Positions 1 through 8,387 are shown, counted from the stretch's first letter. The stretch: 58,413 nt of DNA from Thermoanaerobaculia bacterium (GCA_027061805.1 JAMOWA010000014.1:1-58413); one strand, 5' to 3'. The notes: generated by a model not told the origin, from the sequence alone. Numbers and translations are program-made.

Positions 1-780
<780 letters not shown>

Positions 781-919
781 GAACCTTCAACTGTGATCAC
801 CGAAGCGATCGCAGCGTTATTCAGTCAAGACTGTCCCCCGATCGAAATCGGTTGACAGAGGTCCGCTGGGTTCCTCTCGATCCAGTTTTCAAAGAGCCCC
901 GTCCCGTGTCGGGCATATC

Positions 920-948
920 AATGTAGGGCGATTCGCTCCGTCTGTCAA
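920..948 (-). promoter_or_regulatory. rRNA promoter, proximal
   Basis: On the minus strand a perfect TTGACA (943-948) is followed by a 17-bp spacer and TACATT (920-925). It lies about 140 bp upstream of the 16S 5' end, the normal distance for an rrn leader. Confidence 0.8.
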
Positions 949-998
949 CCCCCTTCCGCCACCCCGTCCTCGCCCGTCCCCATCTCATGGGGAGCGCA

Positions 999-1027
999 GT
1001 TATACGGAAACCGGGGGCGCCTGTCAA
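999..1027 (-). promoter_or_regulatory. rRNA promoter, distal
   Basis: A second minus-strand TTGACA (1022-1027), 17-bp spacer and TATAAC (999-1004) lies about 80 bp upstream of the proximal one. An A-rich tract is immediately upstream. Tandem promoters are usual for rrn operons. Confidence 0.78.
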
Positions 1028-1527
1028 CCCCCTGAAACGGGTTTTTTCGGCCCCCGACAACCTGCCGGGCCACCGGGACACCGTAAGGTACTGGCGTGGC
1101 GGAAACATACGGCATTCGGCAGAAATTGGCGGAGATCAGAATTCTTTTCCAGGTCCCCGCTCCGCGACCCGTGGTCATCCGGTCCGATTGAAGCTGGCCG
1201 GCCGTCCGACGTGTCCCGGATGCGTCTCGCCTCCGTGCCCGGCCACCCGCGTGCGGCCCGGGGGTCACATCTCATCCCACGGGTCCGACCCCCGAAGGCT
1301 CCCGGAAATTCAAGCGCATCCGGACACAGATCGGGTGATGCCCGGAGGCATCACCGTGAGGGAACCGGAGCTTTTCCACCTTGTGAATTGATTGTGCCGC
1401 CGATCCGGCCGTCCTGCAATCCCCCGTTCCGGGGGAAATCTCCAGAAAAGTACGAACAATTCTTAAGAAAGCCCATCTTCCCCGGGGAACCGGCCGGATG
1501 CCGCAGCCGCCGGACCGTTTCCGCGGA
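1028..1527. other. intergenic, nothing recognised
   Basis: Between the rRNA promoters and the end of purN I see no gene, RNA or repeat that I can support. Open frames here lack a start signal and any recognisable domain. Confidence 0.5.
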
Positions 1528-2148
1528 TCATCCGGGGTCGACGTCGAGACGGACCCTCCGCCCCTCCAGCCCCCAGCCGCCCCCCAGGAGCAGCGCAAGG
1601 GCCTCGGGGTAGGCCAGGTGCTCCTGCTCCAGGATCCTGGCCGAGAGCGTCACCACCGAATCGCCCTCGAGCACCGGTACCGGCCGCTGGACCACGATGG
1701 GGCCGTGGTCGAGCTCCGCGTCCACCAGGTGGACCGTGCAGCCCGAGACCTTCACACCGTACTCGAGGGCCTGCCGCTGGGCGTCCAGGCCCGGGAAGGC
1801 GGGAAGCAGCGAGGGATGGATGTTGAGGATCCTCCCGGGGTAGGCCTCCACGAAGTCCGCCGAGAGCAGGCGCATGTACCCTGCAAGGCAGACCCATTCC
1901 ACACCGTGCTCACGGAGCGCGGCCACCACCGCGGCGTCGTGCTCCTCCCGGCTCCCGTGACCCCTGTGGGGCAGCACCCGCGTGGGGATCCCCTGTTCCC
2001 TTGCCCACTCCAGTCCGGCCGCGGAGGCCTTGTTCGAGACCACCACGGCCACCGCGGCAGGCACCCGCCCCCCCCTGCACGCCTCCACGATGGCCCGCAT
2101 GTTCGAACCCCTGCCGGAGATGAGAACGCCCAGGCGTGTCGTTTCCAT
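1528..2148 (-). CDS. purN: phosphoribosylglycinamide formyltransferase (GART)
   Basis: This enzyme transfers the formyl group from 10-formyltetrahydrofolate to GAR, the third step of purine synthesis, in the cytoplasm. The 206-residue length is normal. The N-terminal glycine-rich segment SGRGSN (residues 11-16) and the NIHPSLLP block are present. The catalytic triad is intact as N109, H111 and D147 (E. coli N106/H108/D144 shifted by three). No Shine-Dalgarno precedes the ATG. Instead a TAGAAT hexamer ends exactly 6 nt upstream, which suggests a leaderless mRNA. No other purine genes are adjacent. Confidence 0.95.
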   Translation of the reverse strand: METTRLGVLISGRGSNMRAIVEACRGGRVPAAVAVVVSNKASAAGLEWAREQGIPTRVLPHRGHGSREEHDAAVVAALREHGVEWVCLAGYMRLLSADFVEAYPGRILNIHPSLLPAFPGLDAQRQALEYGVKVSGCTVHLVDAELDHGPIVVQRPVPVLEGDSVVTLSARILEQEHLAYPEALALLLGGGWGLEGRRVRLDVDPG

Positions 2149-2154
2149 GGGGGG

Positions 2155-2160
2155 ATTCTA
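2155..2160 (-). promoter_or_regulatory. -10 element for leaderless purN
   Basis: TAGAAT on the minus strand ends 6 nt before the purN ATG, with only C residues between, so transcription would start at or beside the start codon. No clear -35 is visible. The same spacing recurs at five other genes in the window. Confidence 0.55.
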
Positions 2161-2169
2161 CCCCGGCCG

Positions 2170-2206
2170 CCCGCCCACCCGCCCCGTGAAGACGTGAAGA
2201 GGTGAA
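2170..2206 (-). repeat. short CTTCACG-type tandem array
   Basis: On the minus strand the heptamer-like unit CTTCACG/CTTCACC repeats about three times, followed by a GGGCGGGTGGGCGGG tract just upstream of the purN -10. It resembles the TTTCACG arrays found upstream of several plus-strand genes. Confidence 0.5.
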
Positions 2207-2284
2207 GATGTCCCCCGCCCACCCGGGAGCAGGGGCGCAGGGGCGCGACGGCCACCCGCACGCCCGTGCCCCTGAAGCTGTCCG

Positions 2285-2425
2285 TATCCGGACCGGTGAC
2301 CCTGATCGTGTCTCTGATCCCGACCATGACCCCGTCCTCGTCCATGACCATGACCATGTTCCTGTTCTTGTCCCTGTTCTTGTCCCTGTCCCCGCCCATG
2401 ATCGTGTCCCTGTCGATGCTCCATG
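2285..2425 (-). repeat. degenerate GGNCAN hexamer array, minus orientation
   Basis: About 140 bp of imperfect 6-bp units appear as TGTCCC/TGACCC on the plus strand, which is GGGACA/GGGTCA on the minus strand. A similar array in the opposite orientation follows, making a large imperfect inverted repeat. Both strands stay open in several frames because the unit is a multiple of three, but the products are low-complexity and no gene is inferred. Confidence 0.7.
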
Positions 2426-2446
2426 GCGTCCTTCGGTCCTCCACCG

Positions 2447-2574
2447 GAACAGGGTCAGGGTCACGGTCAGGGCCAGGGCCAGGGTCGCGGTCAGGGCCAG
2501 GGCCAGGGTCGGGGTCAGGTTCACGATCAGAGTCAAGGGCACGGACACGGACAGGGTCACGGTCAGGAGCGCTC
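2447..2574 (+). repeat. degenerate GGNCAN hexamer array, plus orientation
   Basis: Imperfect tandem units such as GGGTCA, CGGTCA, GGGCCA and CGGACA run directly into the hairpin upstream of the four-helix-bundle gene. The array mirrors the 2285-2425 array. Confidence 0.75.
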
Positions 2575-2726
2575 GGTCATGGCCACCACCGGGTCGTTCG
2601 GAAGGGTACGTAGCCTCCGGGCGTCCCGGCGTCAAGGGCAGGCCTGCGGTCGCTTCGCGACCCTATGACTCCGGGACGCCCGGAGGCTGGGGGGATCGCA
2701 TGAACGACCCGGAGGTGACCATGACC
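2575..2726 (+). promoter_or_regulatory. large nested hairpin enclosing the RBS and start of the four-helix-bundle gene (copy 1)
   Basis: Three nested stems are visible. An outer stem pairs 2575-2599 with 2702-2726 (25 nt, two mismatches). A middle stem pairs 2612-2634 with 2666-2688 (23 nt, one mismatch). A terminal hairpin GGTCGC-TTC-GCGACC lies at 2648-2662. The Shine-Dalgarno (2711-2717) and ATG (2721) of the next gene lie inside the right outer arm, so folding would hide them. A second copy at 24193-24340 keeps the fold with compensatory changes. Confidence 0.75.
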
Positions 2727-3068
2727 CGCACGCGCTCCCACACCGTCGTCCTCGACCTGGCCCTCGAGGCCGCGTCCATCGCCCTGAAGCTGGCCCAGCG
2801 GGTTCCGGTGACGCTCAGGCCCGTGGCCGACCGGCTGGTCCGCTCGGCCTCGTCCGTTCCCTCGAACCTCGCAGAGGGCCTCGGACGACCCGGCCGGGCA
2901 GGAGCCAACCACTGGCGCATCGCCTACGGCTCGGCCCGGGAGGCCGACGTCCAGCTGAGGCTCCTCGCCGGGGCAGGTGCGGTGGATGCGCAGGCGGCCG
3001 CGAGGGCCCTCGACATCCTCGACCAGGTCCGCGCCATCGCATGGAGGCACCTGAACCCCCTCCGGTGA
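2721..3068 (+). CDS. four-helix-bundle protein (23S rRNA IVS / S23-like family), copy 1
   Basis: This small helical protein of 115 residues belongs to the family first seen encoded in 23S rRNA intervening sequences and related to diversity-generating-retroelement accessory proteins. The recognisable core has VRSASSVPSNLAEG (about residues 38-51) and WRIAYGSAREAD (about 65-76). The start is set at ATG 2721 because GGAGGTG precedes it by 3 nt. An in-frame ATG at 2700 lacks a ribosome-binding site. A paralogue lies at 24335-24694 behind the same hairpin. The cellular role of standalone members is unknown. No rRNA or reverse transcriptase is adjacent here. Confidence 0.82.
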   Translation: MTRTRSHTVVLDLALEAASIALKLAQRVPVTLRPVADRLVRSASSVPSNLAEGLGRPGRAGANHWRIAYGSAREADVQLRLLAGAGAVDAQAAARALDILDQVRAIAWRHLNPLR

Positions 3069-3081
3069 GGCGCTCCCCTCC

Positions 3082-3208
3082 CTGTCATCCCGAGCGGAGG
3101 CCCGCAGGGCCGGAGTCGAGGGATCTCCCGGACGAAGCCGGAGTCGTCCGGTTCCGGGGGTGCTCCACGGACGGGGAGATCCCTCCACTCGCTCGGTCGG
3201 GATGACAG
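3082..3208. repeat. palindromic CTGTCATCCCGAGCG-type dispersed element
   Basis: The left end CTGTCATCCCGAGCGGAG is mirrored at the right end as CTCGGTCGGGATGACAG. Internal GAGGGATCTCCC and GGGGAGATCCCTC also pair. This matches the widespread TGTCATCCCGAGCG dispersed repeats known from many bacterial genomes; its function is unknown. Confidence 0.6.
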
Positions 3209-3220
3209 TGTGGGAATCGG

Positions 3221-3302
3221 GGCCACGTTCACGGACACGGACACGGTCAGGGACGGGGTCAGGGTCAGGGTCACAGTCAGGGTCGGTGTCGGTGGCAGGG
3301 GT
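3221..3302 (+). repeat. degenerate GGNCAN hexamer array
   Basis: Tandem imperfect units (CGGACA, CGGTCA, GGGTCA) run for about 80 bp, about 240 bp upstream of cysS and 125 bp upstream of a TTTCACG array in the same orientation. Confidence 0.7.
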
Positions 3303-3427
3303 GAGGGCGAATACTCCCAGACACCGGGGGTTCTCTGTACGGACGGGAGGACGGGAGTCGCACCTCGCACGGCAAGGGGGGCAGAGGCTCCACCATCACG
3401 TGATGGACACTCTGGAAGTTCCTCATT

Positions 3428-3458
3428 CGTTTCACGTTTCACGTCTCACGCCTCACGA
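3428..3458 (+). repeat. TTTCACG heptamer array upstream of cysS
   Basis: About four units (TTTCACG, TTTCACG, TCTCACG, CCTCACG) end about 80 bp before the cysS start. Similar arrays sit 55-130 bp before three other plus-strand genes. Confidence 0.65.
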
Positions 3459-3514
3459 CCCCCAGGGCCCCACCATCCCATGGATCCGCCTCTTCCCGGC
3501 AACGTGGAGACGTG

Positions 3515-3520
3515 TACAAT
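3515..3520 (+). promoter_or_regulatory. candidate -10 for cysS
   Basis: TACAAT sits 18 nt before the cysS ATG with the Shine-Dalgarno between them. No convincing -35 is seen. Confidence 0.35.
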
Positions 3521-3538
3521 CGTCCGCCGGAGGTGGGC

Positions 3539-4951
3539 ATGGCGGGAAAGCTCCAGTTCTACAACACCCTGAGCCGGAAGCTGGAGGTCTTCGAGCCCCT
3601 CGAGGAGGGGCACGCCCGCATGTACACCTGCGGCCCCACCGTCTACGACTTCGTCCACATCGGCAACCTCCGCACCTTCCTCTTCGAGGATATCCTCCGC
3701 AGAACCCTGAAGCTCCACGGGTACCGCGTCACCCAGGTGATGAACCTGACCGACGTGGACGACAAGACCATCCGTGGCGCCCTGGCGGCCGGCGTGAGCC
3801 TCCGGGAGTACACCGACCGGTACATCGAGGCGTTCTTCGAGGACCTGGACACGCTCCGGGTGGAGCGGGCCGAGCACTACCCCCGGGCCACCGACTACAT
3901 CCCGCAGATGGTGGCGCTGATCCGGCGGCTGGAGGCCCGCGGCCACACCTACAGGTCCGGGGACTCGATCTACTACCGGATCAGCACCTTCCCGGAGTAC
4001 GGCAAGCTCTCCGGCGTCCGTCCCGAGGCCAACCTGGCGGGCGCCCGCGTGGACTCGGACGAGTACGAGAAGGAGGACGCCCGGGACTTCGTGCTCTGGA
4101 AGGCGGCGAAGCCCGGCGAGCCCGCCTGGGACACGGAGCTGGGCCGGGGACGGCCCGGCTGGCACCTGGAGTGCTCCGCCATGTCCATGGAGCTCCTCGG
4201 CGAGTCCTTCGACATCCACACGGGAGCCGTGGACAACATCTTCCCCCACCACGAGAACGAGATCGCACAGTCGGAGGGCGCCACCGGGAAGCCCTTCGTC
4301 CGGTACTGGCTCCACGCCGAGCACCTCATCGTGGAGGGCGAGAAGATGGCCAAGTCCAGGGGCAACTTCTTCACCCTCCGCGACCTCCTGGAAAGAGGGC
4401 ACGACCCGCTGGTCATCCGGTACCTGCTGGTCTCGGTCCCCTACCGCCAGAAGCTCAACTTCACCTTCGACGGCCTCCACGCCGCCGGCCAGGCCGTGGA
4501 ACGGATCGGCAACACGCTCCGGCGCCTGGCCAACACCCCGGCCGCCACGGGTGACGGCGACCTGCCGCCGGACACCGTCGGGGCCTTCCGGGAGGACTTC
4601 CGGGCCGCCCTCGGGGACGACCTCAACACCGCCCGCGCCCTGGGCGTGCTCCACACGCTGCTCCGCGCCGTGAACACGGCCCTCGACGGGGGAGGCATCA
4701 CGGAGCCGGTGAGGACGGAGCTGGACGCGGCCCTGGCCGAGGTCAACGGCGTCCTGGACGTGTTCCCTGCCGGGGAGAGCGGCGAGGACGGGAATGCGGA
4801 GATCGGCCGGCTCGTGGCGGAGCGCGAGGCCGCCCGGAAGTCGCGGGACTTCGCCCGGGCCGACGCCATCCGCGACGAGCTGGCCGCGCGGGGCATCGTC
4901 CTCGAGGACACCCCGCACGGGACCGTGTGGCACCGCAGGGCGCGGAGCTGA
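3539..4951 (+). CDS. cysS: cysteinyl-tRNA synthetase
   Basis: This class I synthetase charges tRNA-Cys in the cytoplasm. The 470-residue length is typical. The catalytic signatures are visible: HIGN at residues 40-43 (HIGH-type) and KMAKS at 269-273 (KMSKS-type). The zinc-site residues include C31 in CGPTVYD, the Cys of WHLECSAMS and the HHENE block. The C-terminal segment carries the anticodon-binding helical bundle. Start ATG 3539 is chosen because GGAGG lies just upstream; an in-frame ATG nine codons earlier has none. The LysE-type gene begins 9 bp after the stop, so the two are probably co-transcribed. Confidence 0.96.
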   Translation: MAGKLQFYNTLSRKLEVFEPLEEGHARMYTCGPTVYDFVHIGNLRTFLFEDILRRTLKLHGYRVTQVMNLTDVDDKTIRGALAAGVSLREYTDRYIEAFFEDLDTLRVERAEHYPRATDYIPQMVALIRRLEARGHTYRSGDSIYYRISTFPEYGKLSGVRPEANLAGARVDSDEYEKEDARDFVLWKAAKPGEPAWDTELGRGRPGWHLECSAMSMELLGESFDIHTGAVDNIFPHHENEIAQSEGATGKPFVRYWLHAEHLIVEGEKMAKSRGNFFTLRDLLERGHDPLVIRYLLVSVPYRQKLNFTFDGLHAAGQAVERIGNTLRRLANTPAATGDGDLPPDTVGAFREDFRAALGDDLNTARALGVLHTLLRAVNTALDGGGITEPVRTELDAALAEVNGVLDVFPAGESGEDGNAEIGRLVAEREAARKSRDFARADAIRDELAARGIVLEDTPHGTVWHRRARS

Positions 4952-4960
4952 GGCCGGCCC

Positions 4961-5623
4961 GTGGACCCCACATCCCTTCCCGCGGTCATCATCTCGGCCT
5001 TCTTCGTGACCTTCGCCACGGTGGTGGTCCCGAGCCCCAGCACGGTGGCCGCCAGCCGCTACGCGGTCACCCACGGCACCAGGGCGGCCGCGGCCTGCCT
5101 CTCGGCGGTGGTCCTCCTGGACATCGTCTTCTTCCTGGCGCTGGCGCTGGGGCTCCAGCCCATGCTGCACCGCATCGGCGGATCCCACTACATGCCGCCC
5201 ATCGCGGGCGTGCTCCTGGTCGGGGCAGGGCTCGTGATGATCGTGGTAGCCCCGAAGAACATCCACCGCCTGGTCTCGGACCGGGGGCGCCGCCAGGCCG
5301 ACCACCAGCAGGCGCTCCACGGTCCCTTCGTGGCCGGCCTCCTCATCCCACTGGCCAACCCCGGCTACTGGATCTGGTGGACCACCGTGGGTACGGCCTT
5401 CATCCACGCCGCCCGGCACTGGGGGCGCCTGGGCCTGACGCTCCTCCTGGTGAGCTTTCTGGCCGGGATCATCGGCTGGTACATCCCCCTGCTCTACGCC
5501 CTCCACAGGGGCCGCCAGGTGTTCAGCCTGGAAGCACAGAAGAGGATCGTGGTGATCCTCGGGGCGGCCATGGTGGTGTTCGGGACCTTCCTCCTCTGGA
5601 GGACCTTCGCCGGCGCGCTCTGA
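4961..5623 (+). CDS. LysE-family amino-acid exporter
   Basis: This is an inner-membrane protein of 220 residues, the usual LysE/RhtB length. Hydrophobic stretches at about residues 8-30, 44-66, 82-101, 125-150, 158-185 and 198-215 give five to six membrane helices. The N-terminal VVPSPSTVAASRYAVTHG replaces the usual PGP motif, and PLANPGYWIWW corresponds to the conserved NP segment of the second repeat. The start is GTG at 4961, 9 bp after the cysS stop. A link to cysteine export is tempting from the position but is only inference. Confidence 0.82.
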   Translation: MDPTSLPAVIISAFFVTFATVVVPSPSTVAASRYAVTHGTRAAAACLSAVVLLDIVFFLALALGLQPMLHRIGGSHYMPPIAGVLLVGAGLVMIVVAPKNIHRLVSDRGRRQADHQQALHGPFVAGLLIPLANPGYWIWWTTVGTAFIHAARHWGRLGLTLLLVSFLAGIIGWYIPLLYALHRGRQVFSLEAQKRIVVILGAAMVVFGTFLLWRTFAGAL

Positions 5624-5632
5624 CCCCACCGG

Positions 5633-5654
5633 CCGCCGGGCCCGCTCCCGGCGG
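5633..5654 (+). terminator. GC-only hairpin after the LysE gene
   Basis: A perfect 8-bp stem CCGCCGGG / CCCGGCGG with a 6-nt loop lies 10 bp after the stop codon. There is no T tract, so termination is only likely by position. Confidence 0.35.
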
Positions 5655-5767
5655 TCCCACCCACCCGCGCCACGCTCGTCCATGAGCACAGCTCCCGGAG
5701 TCGAGACCATGAAATCGGAGCCTCTTGCAAAAGTCCTGGATCGAGGAGGATTCCTGCGGCATCGGCC

Positions 5768-5904
5768 CCCACCCACCCGGGAGAATGAACCACGGATTCC
5801 ACGGAGATATTGGATCAAGAAGAAGATAGAAGAATTCTGGATCTTACGTTCGATTCCACGCCAGGCCGAAAGGCATGACCTTCAGAGAGTTTTTCAAGCG
5901 GCTC
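5768..5904 (+). repeat. AT-richer dispersed repeat R1, copy 1
   Basis: About 137 bp run from GGGAGAATGAACCACGGATT to the segment after AGGCCGAAAGGCATGACCTT. They recur in inverted orientation at 13029-13166. Composition is visibly less GC-rich than the surroundings. No coding capacity is evident. The CCACGGATTCCACGG core resembles dispersed repeats seen in other phyla. Confidence 0.75.
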
Positions 5905-6015
5905 ATCGTACAACAAGATCCGGGGTGACGTGATCAGGAACGCCACAGCAGGGAAGGTTCGTCGCGTGGACATGGAGTCCGGCATCTCCTCCCCCGCGTC
6001 CGGGTCCCGAGAGAC

Positions 6016-6158
6016 GGAGCGATGCGAAGGCCACGATACACCATGGCCTCCGCCGTTTCTCGCCGCCCGAGCGAACGAGGCGTAGCCCGGCTACGTCGCA
6101 GTGAGCGAGGGCAAGAAAACGGCGGAGGCCATGGTGTATCGTGGCCTGCAGCCGCTCC
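6016..6158. repeat. structured palindromic element P, copy A
   Basis: Perfect 31-bp arms at 6028-6058 and 6117-6147 flank a 58-bp loop. The loop contains a second hairpin, GTAGCC/GGCTAC, framed by GAGCGAA and GTGAGCGA. The element lies between convergent genes. Related copies are at 12001-12100, 41795-41905 and 45800-45955. Confidence 0.85.
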
Positions 6159-6182
6159 GGATCACGGGTCCCGGACGCGCTT

Positions 6183-8387
6183 CTACCAGCGCCAGGTCCA
6201 CCGCAGCTTCACCACGAAGCTGTCCGCCACCGGAACCAGGGACCACTCCGTGCGGTCCCCCACCGGGCGCATCCACCCGTGGTTCCAGACCACGAAGAGG
6301 TCCCGGCCCGGCCGTATGGTCCAGCGGAAGCGGTTGTTCATCCCGAAGTCCCGGGACCCGGAGTCGTACTGGGAGTAGCTGGAGAGGATCAGGTCCGGCG
6401 TGAACGCCCACACCAGCTTGAGCTGCCACAGCCGCTGGGCGAAGTTTCCCTGGGGAAGGTGACCGAAGTTGTTCTCGGCGGTGATCTCGGTCTGGAAGTG
6501 ACCCGTGGGCGTGGTCCACGTGAAGAACGTCTCGTACTGCTGGAGGTCGCCCGTGTAGAAATCGCCGAACCACACCGTGGCACCCACCCTCCAGGAACGG
6601 TGCCTGGAGGTCTGGGCCTCCACCCGGTACCGCGTGAAGTGATAGTCCCCCGGAGGGATCACGATTCCCTCGGCCACCTCGAAGGGCCCGGTGAGGCGCT
6701 CGAACTGGGGTACCCAGTTGGCCTCGATGTGCTCCCCCGTCTCCAGCTGCACGTTGAGCGGCGCCGTGAAGACTCGCCAGGACTCCACGTTCCCGTCCAG
6801 GTCCGTCACACAGGTATTGAAAAACTCGAAGTAGAACTGGCGTGCCCAGCCGAAGGTTCCGTCCTTCGAGGGCCGGGGCTGGTAGGCCCCACCACCCTGG
6901 TACCACCGTGTACCAGGGCGCGGCAGGAACCCCAGCGCGGGGTCCAGGGCGTCCCCGAACTCCCTGAAGGTGAGGAAGACATCCCACAGATCGTTGGGGT
7001 AGTCCACCTTGAGGCCCCAGCCACTCCGCCTCCCGTCGGAGACGTCACCCCGGCTGAACGCCGCCCACCCCCCCACCGAGAAGTTCTTGTCGCCCCTGAA
7101 GGTGGAGGTCCGCCACACGGCGTCCAGTCCCACCAGCGTGTTGTCCCGGACCCCCTGGGGGTCGCCGTCTGTGACGATGGTGCCCACGGTGAGGTGCTCG
7201 TCCACGTCGTAGGTCACCCGTCCGGCAAAGAGGTTGGTGCTCCTCGTCTTCGCCGTGCCGCCCATGGTGGTGTCAAGCAGGCCGATGCTCCACCGGCCCA
7301 CCCGTCCCAGGAGCTTCGCACCTGCCAGGATGGGAACCTGCCCCCCCTCGAAGAGCCCCACCCTGCGGGAGAAGAAGGGAATGAAGTCGCGGCTCAGGCC
7401 GGACCCGAAGGAGAACAGGTCCGAGCCCTCCAGGAAGAAGGAGCGTTTTTCGGGAAAGAACAGGGCGAAGCGCGTGAGGTTGATCTTCCGGGTATCCACC
7501 TCGGTCTCGGCGAAATCGGTGTTGATGGTGAGGTAGCCGGTGAGGTCGCGGGTGAGGTTCCACGTGGCGTCGCCCCCCGCATCGCCCTGGACCGTGTGGT
7601 GATGGCTCTCCAGGTCATTTTCCGACCGCACCAGCCCGAAGGGGCTCACGCTGAATCCCAGGCCCTGCCGCAGGCCGCCCACCCCCAGGAGAACCCCGGC
7701 TCGCTGGAGATCGGTGAGCCGTGAGTCCAGGGTCGGGCTCGCCCACCTGAGCGTGAGTCGTTTCCGGGCAACGTACCGCTCCATGTTGAAGCCCCAGCGG
7801 TCCAGCCCCCACCGGAAGCGAAGGGTCTGGGCCGGGACCCGGATCTCGGCCACCCACCCCTCCGGTGTCCGCCGGGCTCGCGCGTCCCAGATACCGTCCC
7901 AGTTGGTCGAGAAGTCCTCCGGACCAGCCACCAGGCCGTCGAGCCGCGCACCGGCTGCATTCACCTTGAACAGGTACCCCCGCCGTCCGTCGCCCGTGGT
8001 ATCCAGCACCACCGAGACCGTGTCGTCCCCCCGCATGTTGCCGTCCCGGAGCATGGTGTGGATGGCAACTCCGGAGGGATCGGGATCGTGGCAGACGAAA
8101 CCCAGGTACAGGGCCCGGCCATCCACCATGAGCCGCACCTCGGTGGTGAAGGGGGTGGACTCTCCGGGATGGGGGTCCTGCTGCGTCAGATCCCGGATCA
8201 CGGCGGCCCTGGACCACTCAGGCTCGTCGAGCCGCCCGTCGATCCGGATGGAGCCCTCGACCACAGGTGCCGTGACCACCCTGCCGGCCTCCTGGCACCG
8301 GGCCTGGGCAACGGGGAACAGGCCCATCACGGCCATGAAGACTCCAGCGACCCCTGCCGGAACGTGTGCTCTTCGGTGTCTCCGCAT
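6183..8387 (-). CDS. CBM9-like / DUF5916 outer-membrane protein
   Basis: The protein has 734 residues. An N-terminal signal peptide (about residues 1-30) is followed by a carbohydrate-binding family 9-like module: IRIDGRLDEPEW near residue 47, then SVVLDTTGDGRRGYLFKVNA and WVAEIRVPAQTLRF. The rest is rich in alternating beta segments of the DUF5916 barrel type, containing FALFFPEKRSFFLEGSDLF, and ends in aromatic strands (VVKLRWTWRW). It probably sits in the outer membrane. The substrate is unknown. Such proteins are frequent in Bacteroidota and Acidobacteriota. Its 3' end faces palindromic element P copy A. Confidence 0.82.
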   Translation of the reverse strand: MRRHRRAHVPAGVAGVFMAVMGLFPVAQARCQEAGRVVTAPVVEGSIRIDGRLDEPEWSRAAVIRDLTQQDPHPGESTPFTTEVRLMVDGRALYLGFVCHDPDPSGVAIHTMLRDGNMRGDDTVSVVLDTTGDGRRGYLFKVNAAGARLDGLVAGPEDFSTNWDGIWDARARRTPEGWVAEIRVPAQTLRFRWGLDRWGFNMERYVARKRLTLRWASPTLDSRLTDLQRAGVLLGVGGLRQGLGFSVSPFGLVRSENDLESHHHTVQGDAGGDATWNLTRDLTGYLTINTDFAETEVDTRKINLTRFALFFPEKRSFFLEGSDLFSFGSGLSRDFIPFFSRRVGLFEGGQVPILAGAKLLGRVGRWSIGLLDTTMGGTAKTRSTNLFAGRVTYDVDEHLTVGTIVTDGDPQGVRDNTLVGLDAVWRTSTFRGDKNFSVGGWAAFSRGDVSDGRRSGWGLKVDYPNDLWDVFLTFREFGDALDPALGFLPRPGTRWYQGGGAYQPRPSKDGTFGWARQFYFEFFNTCVTDLDGNVESWRVFTAPLNVQLETGEHIEANWVPQFERLTGPFEVAEGIVIPPGDYHFTRYRVEAQTSRHRSWRVGATVWFGDFYTGDLQQYETFFTWTTPTGHFQTEITAENNFGHLPQGNFAQRLWQLKLVWAFTPDLILSSYSQYDSGSRDFGMNNRFRWTIRPGRDLFVVWNHGWMRPVGDRTEWSLVPVADSFVVKLRWTWRW

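Noticed and set aside
1018-1055. Possible terminator with a T run (CGGGTTTTTTCGG) beside the rRNA promoters
   Set aside because: The stem is only 3-4 bp and the site lies upstream of the rRNA promoter on the other strand, with no gene ending there.
2202-2700. Open frames through the GGNCAN arrays encoding Gly/Ser/Arg or Asp/His/Val repeats
   Set aside because: The 6-bp unit keeps all frames open; there is no start signal or family, and the same arrays recur in non-coding gaps.
3446-5818. A 790-codon minus-strand open frame opposite cysS and the LysE gene
   Set aside because: The plus strand encodes intact CysS and LysE proteins; the antisense product is low-complexity.
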